A DNA stretch of 64,000 nt, taken from positions 124,001-188,000 of the forward strand of contig DAIDMK010000001.1 of NCBI GenBank assembly GCA_027449025.1, given 5' to 3'. The stretch's first letter is position 1. Each line of letters opens with the position of its first letter. A program made the translations under genes and the position numbers. This document shows, piece by piece, positions 53,012 to 62,419 of the stretch. The notes under the pieces were generated by a model. It did not search any database. It was not told the origin of the DNA and saw only the letters and a list, made by a program, of their open reading frames with translations. The DNA comes from Lutibacter sp. Its GTDB lineage: Bacteria > Bacteroidota > Bacteroidia > Flavobacteriales > Flavobacteriaceae.

Positions 53012-54505
53012 TCAATAAACAGAAATTGTAAGCATTATCATAGAAACCAAAATCAGGACTATCACCAAAGGCATCACAAATTTCATCCATTTATCAAAAC
53101 CAATTTTCACAATGGCAAGTGACGCTAAAATAAGTCCGGTTGGGTTGATGATGGCAAACAAACCCTGACCGTATTGGTAAGCATTTACAATGATTTCTCT
53201 GCCAATGCCAACGGTATCTGCCAAAGGCGAAATTATAGGCATGGTAAGTACGGCCATTCCTGAAGAGGAAGGAATAAAAAAGGACAAGCCATTGTAAATA
53301 AAAAACAGTACATTCACAAAAACGCCTTTATTCATGCCTTCGGTGAGGGCGCTGGCATTATAAAGCACCGTATCGCTAATGAGGCCATCATCCATTAATA
53401 TAGAAACGCCTCGGGCGATTCCAATGATAAAGGCAACGCTAAGCAATTCACTCGCACCTTTTGAAAAGGCATTGACAAAATCGGATTCGTTTATTTTTGC
53501 GATAAAACCGATGGTAATGGCGCCAACTAAAAATACAGAAGTCATTTCCACAAACCACCAATCGAGCAGCGCAACGCCGATAATCATGATGATAAAACAG
53601 GCAGAAAATATTAACAAAATGAGTTTAAGTTTGTTATTTAAAGGAACAATTTCCCCTTTGGAAAGTTTCCCGAAATGAGATTCCATAGCTTCTTTTTGGT
53701 CATAAATTAACGACTTGCTTGGGTCGTTCTTAATTCTTTTGGCGTAACGTAAAATGTATAAAATGCTAATTGCTACACAAATTATTAACATAAGAATTCT
53801 TCCATAAAGTCCGGTTGTCCAGTTAATTCCGGCCGCATCAGAAGCGATGATGGCTGAAAACGGGTTTGTGGTGGAACACATAGAGCCAACGGAAGAGCCT
53901 AGAAAAATACAAGCCAGCCCGACCATAGCATCATATTTGGCGGCGATAAATACGGGAATTAAAATAGGGAAGAAGGCCAAGGTTTCTTCAGCAAAACCAA
54001 AAGTTGTTCCGCCTAAAGCCACCAAAGTGGTGGTAAGGACGATTAAAATATATTCTTTGCCTTTTAATTTATTCACCAGCCAAAATATTCCTGCATCAAA
54101 AGCGCCGGTCAGGGTCATAATTCCTATGAGTCCGCCAATAATCAACACCAAGAATATGATGTCTGCTGCAGCGATGATTCCTTTAATGGGCGACTGTGCA
54201 AATTCAAAAAAACCTTGTGAATTTGCGGCTGTTTCCTTGTAGGTATTTGGAATGTTTATAGGTTTTGTAATGGCGCCATCCGTAAATTTTTTTAAGGGAA
54301 TTTTTATATTAAGTTGATTTAATGTGGCTTGTTCGGCTGTAATAATGAAAGATTCACCTGAGCTTTTTCGAATAAAAGTATTGTCGGCGGCATTGTAAGT
54401 TAAGGTGTCGTATTTTCCTGAAGGAACAACCCAGGTTAAAAGTGCTACAAGTGCAGCTATAACAAGCAAAATGGTTTGGGCGCGTGGGAATTTTAGTTTT
54501 TTCAT
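53012..54505 (-). CDS. YfcC-family membrane carrier (DcuC/arginine-ornithine antiporter superfamily)
   Basis: The 497-residue protein has about 12 membrane segments and family blocks LLTWVVPSGKYDT, GGTTFGFAEETLAFFPILIPVFIAAKYDAMVGLACIFLGSSVGSMCSTTNPFSAIIASDAAGI, GIARGVSILMDDGLISDTV and FIPSSSGMAVLTMPIISPLADTVG. Related proteins move basic amino acids or dicarboxylates. The substrate cannot be read from the sequence. It is monocistronic; the 240-base gap after it (52770-53011) shows nothing clear. Confidence 0.88.
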   Translation of the reverse strand: MKKLKFPRAQTILLVIAALVALLTWVVPSGKYDTLTYNAADNTFIRKSSGESFIITAEQATLNQLNIKIPLKKFTDGAITKPINIPNTYKETAANSQGFFEFAQSPIKGIIAAADIIFLVLIIGGLIGIMTLTGAFDAGIFWLVNKLKGKEYILIVLTTTLVALGGTTFGFAEETLAFFPILIPVFIAAKYDAMVGLACIFLGSSVGSMCSTTNPFSAIIASDAAGINWTTGLYGRILMLIICVAISILYILRYAKRIKNDPSKSLIYDQKEAMESHFGKLSKGEIVPLNNKLKLILLIFSACFIIMIIGVALLDWWFVEMTSVFLVGAITIGFIAKINESDFVNAFSKGASELLSVAFIIGIARGVSILMDDGLISDTVLYNASALTEGMNKGVFVNVLFFIYNGLSFFIPSSSGMAVLTMPIISPLADTVGIGREIIVNAYQYGQGLFAIINPTGLILASLAIVKIGFDKWMKFVMPLVIVLILVSMIMLTISVY

Positions 54506-54677
54506 TTACAAATAGTTACGTTTAAAAATAAAAATGATTTGCACTTATTGTATTGCGGAATTCCCTTTGTTTGCAAAGGTTTTGTAAAATTAAGATTTAA
54601 AATGATATGCACGAACTTCCTTTTTAAAAATAGTGTCATATAAAAGCTAATTTTAGCAGGTAATAGTTGAGGCAGGT

Positions 54678-55154
54678 TTATTCGGTATCGTTTGAAGCCA
54701 GAATTTTAAATGTCAGTGCTTTTTTATCATCAATACGGTATTCATAAATGGATCTTCCCTGAATATGTCCGTCACTATAATCGGCAATGATCCATTTATT
54801 TCCGAGCAATTGAATTTTACCATAATTCATCGTTCCGCCCAAAACGGCTTCAAATGGAATTAAGTCGTTTCTTTTTCGAAGGGCATTTTCTACAAATTCT
54901 TCGGGATTTGTAATTCCTTGGCGCGTTAAGTTGGAACCATTGAAATCTTTATCAAACCATAAATTTTCCTCAATCAGGCTTAATTTTACTAAAGAGTCGT
55001 TTAAACTTTTTAGGAGGACGATTTCCTTTTCTAAAGAGTCATTTTTTAAGGTTAATTGAACCGTTTGATCAGGTATAATTTCGGGTTGTTCAACAGTGTT
55101 TTTACAACTTAAAATTAAAAAGCCAACAATTATTAAAATTGATATTTTCCTCAT
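54678..55154 (-). CDS. Hypothetical lipoprotein
   Basis: The ATG at 55154 gives a good lipoprotein signal (MRKISILIIVGFLILSC, Cys17); the longer frame adds ten residues that spoil it. The mature 141-residue part has a predicted coiled segment (LTLKNDSLEKEIVLLKSLNDSLVKLSL) and then a compact domain with GTMNYGKIQLLGNKWIIADYSDGHIQGRSIYEYRIDDKKALTFKIL. No known family is recognised. An envelope role is inferred only from the signal. Confidence 0.7.
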   Translation of the reverse strand: MRKISILIIVGFLILSCKNTVEQPEIIPDQTVQLTLKNDSLEKEIVLLKSLNDSLVKLSLIEENLWFDKDFNGSNLTRQGITNPEEFVENALRKRNDLIPFEAVLGGTMNYGKIQLLGNKWIIADYSDGHIQGRSIYEYRIDDKKALTFKILASNDTE

Positions 55155-55245
55155 TTTCTTGGTAAGTTTTAAACATTGGTTCAACTATAAAACGTTATGA
55201 ATTTTAAATTATTTCATAAAAATGGCTGTGCTATTTGTTTGATTT

Positions 55246-55740
55246 TTATCTTTTTAGTTCGTATTCAATTTGATCATTGGATAAGTCGGTCAATTTAATA
55301 AAGCTGAGCCGTTCAAGAAGTTTTATCGCTTGGTAATTATGTTTGGATGTAATGGCGCAAATTTGTTTGAGTTCCATATTTTTCAATCCGAAGTCAATAA
55401 CCAACTGCATCGCATTTGTCATAAAACCTTGTCCTCTAAATTGCGATAGCAAAACGCAGCCCAGTTCTCCCTCTTCTTTGCTAAATTCTCTATAATAACC
55501 GCAAGTTCCCACTATTTTATTTGTTGAAATATCCTCAATTCCCCAATGAATAGAATTTCCTTCCTCATAATCCTTGTCTATTCTCGCCTGTATTTCAATG
55601 GCTTGTGCTAGGTTTTTTGCCTGTTTGGCATCATAATATGAAATTTCAAGTAGGTCTTTTGTATCTGATGAAATAATTTGGCGCAATCTAATTTTTCCAT
55701 CAGAAATAAGAGGAAAAAGGTCAAAAGGCGGGAGCTTCAT
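55246..55740 (-). CDS. GNAT acetyltransferase (RimJ/RimL type)
   Basis: The ATG at 55740 (MKLPPFDLFPLISDGKIRLRQI) is chosen over an in-frame TTG 33 bases upstream. The 164-residue protein has the GNAT fold: GKIRLRQIISSDTKDLLEIS, IVGTCGYYREFSKEEGELGCVLLSQFRGQGFMTNAMQLVIDFGLKNM (acetyl-CoA loop QFRGQG), and a C-terminal NYQAIKLLERLSF. RimJ/RimL relatives acetylate protein N-termini or small molecules. The target is unknown. Confidence 0.87.
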   Translation of the reverse strand: MKLPPFDLFPLISDGKIRLRQIISSDTKDLLEISYYDAKQAKNLAQAIEIQARIDKDYEEGNSIHWGIEDISTNKIVGTCGYYREFSKEEGELGCVLLSQFRGQGFMTNAMQLVIDFGLKNMELKQICAITSKHNYQAIKLLERLSFIKLTDLSNDQIEYELKR

Positions 55741-55891
55741 AATTTTCGTTATCAATGTTTTCAAATATAACAAAAAGTTGGCAGCGATTGTATTTGAAGT
55801 TTTAACCAGCTAAAAAGAAGATGTTTTAAAATGGCAACCAGATCCAGTTTGACTTAAAGTGATGCTTTTGTTTTATCTTGTGTTGTGGTTT

Positions 55892-56908
55892 TTAATCTTT
55901 TAAAATATAACTAAATTTGGATTCCTGAATTTTATTTAGACTGTTTTGATAATTTTCGGAATCGTTTAATTCCTTATAACACTTATTCATTCCAATAATT
56001 GTGTTAATTTTTTCATCTGTTAAATTTTCGCATCGCATAAAAAGATTTAAGGCACTTTTCATATTGCCTCTCAAATACTGCTTAACAGCTTCTTTATAAA
56101 AAAGCTGATACTTGGTTTGAAATTTTTCAGCTTGAGTTTCTACTCTTATAAATTTATAATTTTTAGTTACTGTGCTTGGTAAGTTTGGTATTTTAGGATA
56201 ATGATATGTTATTTCTTTTAAAACATTAACTTTCTTTCCATTTATAGTTGGTGAAGTCCACATTCCATTTGTTTTTTCGATAGCTTTTATAAGATTTGAA
56301 TCGTATTTATTACCTATGTGATGCATTATATCTATGTTGCTTATTTGTCCATTTGTATTTACAATAAAAGTCGCAAAAGAATAGGATTCTTCTTTTCCAT
56401 TAATTTGCCCCACCATTTTAGAAAGAATATATCCATCACTGGTTTTATTATTTTTCTTTTCAAATTCTGGATAAATCAATTCATTTTCGAAATAGATAGT
56501 GTCATTGTCGCGCATATAATAGTCATTTTGACTAATAGTATTTTCGGACAATAATTTGCTCATTTTTGTAAAATATATTTTTATTGGATCATTGGTTTCG
56601 CCAATATCTTCTAAAATCAAATAATCATTTTCTAAACTTATAATGTTTAACTTATTATCATTTAGCTCTAAGATATCGCCAATTAATTTATAGCGATACT
56701 CTATACCTTTATCGTCATAATCTGTTGATAAATAAAACTTTCCGTCATTTTCGAATGTATATTTCAAGTATTTTGTATCTGCAGCGATTTGCGAATTATT
56801 TGTTTCCAAATGGGTTTTAATCCAAGTTCCCAAAAGCAATTGACGTTGTTGCGCGACAACGCTTGTTATGGCTAACTGAAATAAAATAATAAATAGTGTT
56901 TTATACAT
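55892..56908 (-). CDS. Secreted protein with lipocalin-like and TonB-C-like regions
   Basis: The 338-residue protein has a signal peptide (ending VVAQ, about residue 19). Residues ~22-110 resemble a lipocalin-like beta sheet (LLLGTWIKTHLETNNS, YTFENDGKFYLSTDYDDKGIEYRYKLIGDILEL). About 160-240 (SFATFIVNTNGQISNIDIMHHIGNKYDSNLIKAIEKTNGMWTSPTINGKKVNVLKEITYHY) look like a TonB C-terminal-type domain used as a stand-alone module. The C-terminal ~70 residues are helical, TPR-like. The combination is lineage-specific; no function is assigned. Confidence 0.7.
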   Translation of the reverse strand: MYKTLFIILFQLAITSVVAQQRQLLLGTWIKTHLETNNSQIAADTKYLKYTFENDGKFYLSTDYDDKGIEYRYKLIGDILELNDNKLNIISLENDYLILEDIGETNDPIKIYFTKMSKLLSENTISQNDYYMRDNDTIYFENELIYPEFEKKNNKTSDGYILSKMVGQINGKEESYSFATFIVNTNGQISNIDIMHHIGNKYDSNLIKAIEKTNGMWTSPTINGKKVNVLKEITYHYPKIPNLPSTVTKNYKFIRVETQAEKFQTKYQLFYKEAVKQYLRGNMKSALNLFMRCENLTDEKINTIIGMNKCYKELNDSENYQNSLNKIQESKFSYILKD

Positions 56909-57013
56909 TGTTTTTCTGATATTAAAATTTAATTGATGTTGGTGCTAATAAGAAGGAAAGGCTGTTTTAACATAAATATGGCATGATATTTTGGAAAATT
57001 TTCACGACAGAAA

Positions 57014-58036
57014 CTATTCAATTGACACGCCAACATAATACAAATCGAATCCTCCTTTTCCTCCAGTTCTATTAGATGAAAACACCATCATTGTTTCTTT
57101 ATAACTCACTTCTTCATCAAGTAAAATTGGTCTGTACTCGTCAAATTCACTGTTAATTTTGGCGCCAAAGTTTATGGGTTCTCCCCAATTATTATTTTCA
57201 AACTTACAGTAATATAAATCAAATCCTCCAAATCCTCCTGCTCTATTTGATGTGAATACTAAGATGTTATTATACACAAAAGGACATTTATCATCTGCAA
57301 TGCTCGAAATATTGGATTCTTTAACTATACTATGATAATTGGTGTTAGAAAGTATCGCTTCATAATCATTTTCCGGATTTGGAATATTTGCATAATAAAT
57401 GTTAAAATTTCCATCATCTCTATTTGAACAAAAATAAATTTTACTTTTATCAGAATTAAAAGATGGGTATAAATCATCAAATTTCGAATTCAGAAATTCA
57501 ACGGGTTTCATAGCTGAAAAATCTGGATTGTTTTTATTTGATGTAAAATTTATTTCAAAATTGCCGGTAAAATCAGATGCATACAGCAAGGTAAAATAAA
57601 GATCATTGAAATCATATTTTGCTATTAAATAAGGTCCAAATTCATTTCCAACAGTATTAATTTCACCTATTCCTTTCTTAATTACTTCAAAATTATCTGC
57701 AAGACCATCCCAATTTGCATATTTATTTGTAACTTTTAAAATACCGCTCGTTTTATCAAAATCAACATTCATAGGCTGATAAATTACATCAAACTCTTGT
57801 CCATAACTATCCCTGTTAGAGGAAAAGCAGAAGGGTATTAATTTGCCAAGGCTTGGTGCAGTAGCATTATAATCATCATAAATTGTGTTAAAATCTTCTA
57901 GATTTACCGGTGATTCAGGCAGGTTACCTTCATTATATTTATAACCTCTAGGACCATCTGTAGGATTATCTTCACAGGAAATCAGTAAAATTGAAGACAG
58001 GGCAATTAGCAAAAGAATTTTTGTCGTTTTTTTCAT
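57014..58036 (-). CDS. PD40 propeller lipoprotein
   Basis: The 340-residue protein has a lipoprotein signal (LLLIALSSILLISC, Cys21). Repeated PD40/TolB-type blades are visible: IPFCFSSNRDSYGQEFDVIYQ, KIYFCSNRDDGNFNIYYANI, LVFTSNRAGGFGGFDLYYC and MMVFSSNRTGGKGGFDLYYVGV, so a beta-propeller of about six blades is likely. It lacks the OmpA domain of the similar protein at 2958-4886. Probably on the outer membrane or periplasmic surface. Function unknown. Confidence 0.8.
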   Translation of the reverse strand: MKKTTKILLLIALSSILLISCEDNPTDGPRGYKYNEGNLPESPVNLEDFNTIYDDYNATAPSLGKLIPFCFSSNRDSYGQEFDVIYQPMNVDFDKTSGILKVTNKYANWDGLADNFEVIKKGIGEINTVGNEFGPYLIAKYDFNDLYFTLLYASDFTGNFEINFTSNKNNPDFSAMKPVEFLNSKFDDLYPSFNSDKSKIYFCSNRDDGNFNIYYANIPNPENDYEAILSNTNYHSIVKESNISSIADDKCPFVYNNILVFTSNRAGGFGGFDLYYCKFENNNWGEPINFGAKINSEFDEYRPILLDEEVSYKETMMVFSSNRTGGKGGFDLYYVGVSIE

Positions 58037-58273
58037 AGCAGCATAATTTTTACCAAATGGTGTTTCATAGCGACCACTAATTTAGGAAATAAAATAATGG
58101 AGATTGTCATGAATGGCTATTTATAATGATTCTTAATAAAATCATATATGGGAAGGAATTTAATAGCCCAAGCAGAAAAGTGTATAATTTTTTAAATTCT
58201 GCACAGTAGGTTCTTAGTGGGTGTTGTTTTTGATAAATTGGCAGTGTAAATAGGTTATTTCAGTGCATTACCT

Positions 58274-60430
58274 TTAGTTAAACAATCTCCTAAAAAAACC
58301 GCGAATTCCCTTTTGGTGGTAGGGATCGCATTGCATATCATCATAAATATAATACGGAATTGAAAATGGGCTTAGGAATTGGTTTTTCAATTTAAAATCG
58401 CTTTCAATACCGCGAAGTACATTTCCAGCTATTGGCAATGCCAAGGAGCCTCCAGAACCTTGTCCGCTATAAAAATGAACATCGGGTGTGCTTGCTCCTA
58501 CCCAAGTTCCAATAACCAAATCGGGTGTATAGGCAATAAACCATGCGTCGGAATAATTTTGTGCCGTGCCTGTTTTTCCGGCAAGGTCAGCCCGAACGCC
58601 ATATTGGTTTCGTATTCTTGTTCCCGTTCCATTATTGATGGCGTTTTCTAAGATGGCGGTAATCATTTGACTGGTTTTTAGACTAAAAACTCTTTCAAAT
58701 TTTGCAGCTTCTCTATTGTACAATATTTTTCCGTTGGCATCGGTAATTTTATCAATCATAACTGGCTCGGTTGTTTTCCCTTTATTGGCGAAAGCACCAT
58801 AAGCGCTCACAATTTCAACAAGTGACAAATCGAGCGTACCCAAGGCCATTGACGGTGCATCACCTTTTATTTCGGGGAAATTTAGCTTGCTACAAGTGTT
58901 AAGTAGTTTTTGTCTGCCAACTTTAAAATACAAATCAACAGTTGGTAAATTCATGGAATGCGTTAGCGAATACCACAATGCAACCGTACTGTCTTGGGTG
59001 AATTTATGATCAAAATTTTTAGGTGCCCAATTTTTGTATTCTGAATATATTTTTTCCTCGTTCTCCAAATAATTACACGGTTCAAAATCATTTTCAAAAG
59101 CTGTAGCGTATAAAATGGGTTTAAAAGCCGAAGCAATTTGTCGATGTGATTGCACCATATCAAAAGGAAGTTTTCTAAAATCGTTGCCGCCAATCCAAGT
59201 AATGATTGCACCGTTTTTTGGATTGGTAATGAGTACCGCAGCATTCAACATTTTATAATAATGCCATAAACTGTCTAATTTACTCATATTTTTTATTGTT
59301 ACCCCTTTCCAGTCAAATACTTCAATATTTCTTTTTTCTTTATCTTTTTCTGTAGGGTTGCGCTCAGCATTTAGTTTTGCGAGCCAGGCTTTTTTAAAAT
59401 TGTGGTTTTCAAGTTCTTTATCCAGCACTTTTTGCATTTCGCCCAAATGTTTTTTGATGCCCTCTGTAGCCAAATTTTGAACTTGCAGGTTCAGGGTGGT
59501 GTATATTTTAAGACCGTCTGTTTCAAGGTTATATTTTTTGCCTTTGTTGTCTTTAAGTTCTGCCAACAACTCCAAGCTTTTTTTCTTTACCTGATGCACA
59601 AAATAACCTGCAGGCGCATTTAAAGTAGCGTTTTCATAGTTCAATTTTAAGGGTAATTTTTGCAGACGGTCAGCTTCCTTAAGTGTCAAATAACCTTGTT
59701 TTCCCATTAAATCCAACACCATATTTCTGCGTTCAAGAGAATTTGTAGGATTTAAACGGGGATTAAAATAGGTATTTGCCTTTAACAATCCCACCAAAAC
59801 AGCCGATTCTTCAACCTTTAAATTGCTGGTTGATTTGTTAAAATACCTTTGGGAAGCAGTTTCTACCCCGTAAAGATTTTCGCCAAATGGTACCGAGTTA
59901 AGATAGAGCAATAAAAGTTCTTCTTTGGTGTACATATTCTCCATACGTGAGGCAATAATAATTTCTTTCATTTTATTTACCGGCAGGCTCAAGAAACTAA
60001 AATTACTACGACCGTATAAATTTTTAACAAGTTGCTGGGTCAGTGTGCTTCCGCCACCTTTATTGTCGCCCATCAAAACGCTTTTAAAAAAAACACGGAA
60101 ATAACTCTGAATATCATAACCTTTATGGCTAAAGAAACGCTTGTCTTCTGTGGCAATTAGTGCGTTTTTAAGATGATCGGGCACTTCATCCCAAGAAATA
60201 TTGGTGCGATTTTCTAAAAAATATTTTCCTATGATTTTATTGTCGGAAGAAATAACTTGTGATGCTTCCTGATTGCTGATGGCTGCCAATTCCGCATCGT
60301 TGGGTAATGGTCCAAAAATGCCAGAGTACATGGCAAAAACGAAAAGTGCGCATAATAAAATGAGCGATGAAACGGCTATTAAAAAGTATTTTAGGTATTT
60401 TTTAAAACGAGGTTTTTTTAAGAACTGCAT
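58274..60430 (-). CDS. Class A penicillin-binding protein (transglycosylase/transpeptidase)
   Basis: This bifunctional peptidoglycan synthase has a short cytoplasmic start, one membrane helix (about 14-36), the GT51 glycosyltransferase with catalytic Glu95 (IATEDKRFFSHKGYD) and GGSTLTQQLVKNL, and a transpeptidase with nucleophile Ser434 in SAFK (RQIASAFKPILYATA), the SxN box in SLTHSMN, and KTGTA at 619-623. It polymerises glycan strands and crosslinks them in the periplasm. The length (718) fits the PBP1A group rather than PBP1C, which has an extra C-terminal domain. It stands alone; an inverted repeat lies 50 bases upstream. Confidence 0.94.
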   Translation of the reverse strand: MQFLKKPRFKKYLKYFLIAVSSLILLCALFVFAMYSGIFGPLPNDAELAAISNQEASQVISSDNKIIGKYFLENRTNISWDEVPDHLKNALIATEDKRFFSHKGYDIQSYFRVFFKSVLMGDNKGGGSTLTQQLVKNLYGRSNFSFLSLPVNKMKEIIIASRMENMYTKEELLLLYLNSVPFGENLYGVETASQRYFNKSTSNLKVEESAVLVGLLKANTYFNPRLNPTNSLERRNMVLDLMGKQGYLTLKEADRLQKLPLKLNYENATLNAPAGYFVHQVKKKSLELLAELKDNKGKKYNLETDGLKIYTTLNLQVQNLATEGIKKHLGEMQKVLDKELENHNFKKAWLAKLNAERNPTEKDKEKRNIEVFDWKGVTIKNMSKLDSLWHYYKMLNAAVLITNPKNGAIITWIGGNDFRKLPFDMVQSHRQIASAFKPILYATAFENDFEPCNYLENEEKIYSEYKNWAPKNFDHKFTQDSTVALWYSLTHSMNLPTVDLYFKVGRQKLLNTCSKLNFPEIKGDAPSMALGTLDLSLVEIVSAYGAFANKGKTTEPVMIDKITDANGKILYNREAAKFERVFSLKTSQMITAILENAINNGTGTRIRNQYGVRADLAGKTGTAQNYSDAWFIAYTPDLVIGTWVGASTPDVHFYSGQGSGGSLALPIAGNVLRGIESDFKLKNQFLSPFSIPYYIYDDMQCDPYHQKGIRGFFRRLFN

Positions 60431-60480
60431 ACATCAAAGTCTATTTAGAGGCGAATTTAAACTAAAGATTTTATAAATAT

Positions 60481-60508
60481 CAACATAATTGTTTGCACAA
60501 TTTTGTTG
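60481..60508. promoter_or_regulatory. Inverted repeat upstream of the penicillin-binding protein gene
   Basis: CAACATAATTGT (60481-60492) and ACAATTTTGTTG (60497-60508) are 12-base arms with one mismatch around TTGC, 50 bases before the ATG at 60430. It could bind a dimeric regulator or fold in the leader. No known consensus is matched. Confidence 0.4.
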
Positions 60509-60604
60509 CTGATAAATCTTTAAAACTACGCGAATAGAAGCAAGAATCTTGCCAAATGGTTCAGTAAGTGTTTTTTGCTTTTTTAAGAGTAATATTTTTC
60601 AGCT

Positions 60605-61228
60605 TTATTGTTTCTTAAAATAGGATTTGTACCATTCCGTTTCGTGGTGGTCTTTTAAATTTTCTGAAATGATATGATTTGAGTCAATTTTTGAATACAA
60701 GCGTTCTAAAGAAGCAAAGTCTCGCTGACTGATTACTTTAAATCCGTTGTTCAGCAGTTGGGCGGCGCATACGCCAGCGCCAATTTGATACACTTTATTT
60801 TCGGCAAATCGGTTTCCGCTGTAAATAACTTGACTTCCACAGGCGGCGCTGATATCCATCATAACAGCAAGTTCAACATCTTCATTTATGGCAATTTCGA
60901 GCATTTTTTCTGAAGCTTTTATCATTCCCTTGGTCCAGTCTTTTCCAGTTTCGGTCAATACTTTTGCTTTTCCCTTGAGCACGTCAAAGCCAGTTCCACC
61001 ATGGATATCACACATTTCTCTTGGTGTTCCAAATGAAAATTCTTCCGGACAAAATTTTATGATTTTTACGTTTTTATAATGCAGTAATTTTAGGGCGCTT
61101 GGATATTCTCCGTTCGCTGTTCCATCGTAACCGCAGTTTAATCCTGCCAAACAAGCGCTCATTAAAATTCTTAAAGGGTTTTCCTTTGTGGGAATTCGCA
61201 AACTGAGTATGTCATTTGTACTGGTCAT
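60605..61228 (-). CDS. DUF523 domain protein
   Basis: The 207-residue protein matches DUF523: ILMSACLAGLNCGYDGTANGE, IIKFCPEEFSFGTPREMCDI, AVMMDISAACGSQVIYSG and YQIGAGVCAAQLLNNGF. Six to seven conserved Cys suggest a metal or Fe-S site. An E. coli-type relative (YbbK-like) has been proposed to have thiouracil-related activity, but no function is safe to claim. Its ATG overlaps the stop of the upstream PH-domain gene (61228), so the two are cotranscribed. Confidence 0.88.
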   Translation of the reverse strand: MTSTNDILSLRIPTKENPLRILMSACLAGLNCGYDGTANGEYPSALKLLHYKNVKIIKFCPEEFSFGTPREMCDIHGGTGFDVLKGKAKVLTETGKDWTKGMIKASEKMLEIAINEDVELAVMMDISAACGSQVIYSGNRFAENKVYQIGAGVCAAQLLNNGFKVISQRDFASLERLYSKIDSNHIISENLKDHHETEWYKSYFKKQ

Positions 61229-61599
61229 TAATAGGACAATTCCTGAAATTTCTTTCTGAATTGCAAAGGTTTTCTAATATTGGGAAATACCTCTTTTGTA
61301 CCACCTGACCCCACAATTCTTATGGTTCCATAACCCAAAATTCTTCCTATAATACTTTGGTCAACATTTACACTTTCAATTTTAGAGTGGTTCATTTCAA
61401 AAGTTTTTCGGCTAATTAACCCTGTTTTGATAATGACACGTTTGTTGGTGATGGCAAATTCATCGGTATATTTATCGATGAGTGGCGCAATAGTCAAAGT
61501 AAAGAGTGATCTTAAACTGAAAAAAATAATCCAGTGATAAGTGGTTTCCAATTCAACGCGTTCATCATTGATCAGATTGTCGTTTACATATTTCCCCAT
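61228..61599 (-). CDS. PH-domain (bPH2/YdbS-like) protein
   Basis: The 123-residue protein has a YdbS-like bacterial PH domain: IDKYTDEFAITNKRVIIKTGLISRKTFEMNHSKIESVNVDQSIIGRILGYGTIRIVGSGGTKEVFPNIRKP. One hydrophobic segment lies ahead of it (WIIFFSLRSLFTLTIAPLI, about 24-42), where longer relatives have two; this form is somewhat degenerate. It shares one base with the DUF523 start codon. Role unknown. Confidence 0.86.
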   Translation of the reverse strand: MGKYVNDNLINDERVELETTYHWIIFFSLRSLFTLTIAPLIDKYTDEFAITNKRVIIKTGLISRKTFEMNHSKIESVNVDQSIIGRILGYGTIRIVGSGGTKEVFPNIRKPLQFRKKFQELSY

Positions 61600-61726
61600 T
61601 TTAGGCTAACTTAATTTTTAGAAATTACTTATTTTTGGCGTTTTATAAAATCAGCTTTCACAAAGTTGTCACCTAAAATCACCTATATTCTTCTCTCGAT
61701 GCTATTAAGCTTATAAAAAGTTTAAA

Positions 61727-62341
61727 TTAAAAAAGTCCGTTAATTTGGGCGTCAATTTTGTTGATTATAGAATATAAATCTTCTGGATTGTCCACAAAAT
61801 TTAGTTTGTCAACATCAATAATCAGTAAATTCCCATTGGTATATTTGGTAATCCAGGCTTCGTAGCGCTCATTTAGTCGGCTCAAATAATCGATGCTAAT
61901 GGAGTTTTCGTAATCACGCCCTCTTTTATGAATTTGGCCAACCAAGGTTGGGATGGAGGCTCTTAAATAAATCAGCAAATCGGGTGGCGAAACCAAGCGC
62001 TCCATCAATTCAAACAGCGATTCGTAATTTAGAAAATCGCGATTGGTCATCAATCCCATTGCGTGGAGGTTGGGTGCGAAAATTCGGGCATCTTCATAAA
62101 TGGTTCTGTCTTGAATCAAGTTTTTGCCACTTTCTCTTATTTCCAATATTTGGCGGAAACGACTGTTTAAAAAATAAACCTGCAAATTAAACGACCAGCG
62201 TTCCATTTCGGCGTAGAAATCATCTAAATAGGGATTTTCTTCAACAGATTCGTAATGAGGTTCCCATTTGTAATGTTTGGCTAACAGTTTGGTGAGAGAG
62301 GTTTTACCTGCGCCAATATTACCGGCAATTGCTACGTGCAT
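61727..62341 (-). CDS. Deoxynucleoside kinase
   Basis: The ATG at 62341 (MHVAIAGNIGAGKTSL) is chosen because the P-loop starts within ten residues, as in the family; upstream residues lack homology. The 204-residue protein phosphorylates deoxynucleosides for DNA precursor salvage. It has Walker A GNIGAGKTS, the ERW/DRS-like QDRTIYED block, and the arginine lid KRGRDYENSI. It is a paralogue of the kinase half of the fused folK gene at 30597. In other bacteria two dNK subunits form a heterodimer, which may apply here. Confidence 0.93.
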   Translation of the reverse strand: MHVAIAGNIGAGKTSLTKLLAKHYKWEPHYESVEENPYLDDFYAEMERWSFNLQVYFLNSRFRQILEIRESGKNLIQDRTIYEDARIFAPNLHAMGLMTNRDFLNYESLFELMERLVSPPDLLIYLRASIPTLVGQIHKRGRDYENSISIDYLSRLNERYEAWITKYTNGNLLIIDVDKLNFVDNPEDLYSIINKIDAQINGLF

Positions 62342-62419
62342 AGTTAGATTTTTAGTGAATTTCAAAAAAGCTAATTTACTTAAATTTTTTATGCTTTTGC
62401 AACACAAATTTAAAGTGCT

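Noticed and set aside
62342-62407. 22-residue extension of the deoxynucleoside kinase
   Set aside because: The P-loop of this family begins within ten residues of the start, as it does from the ATG at 62341.
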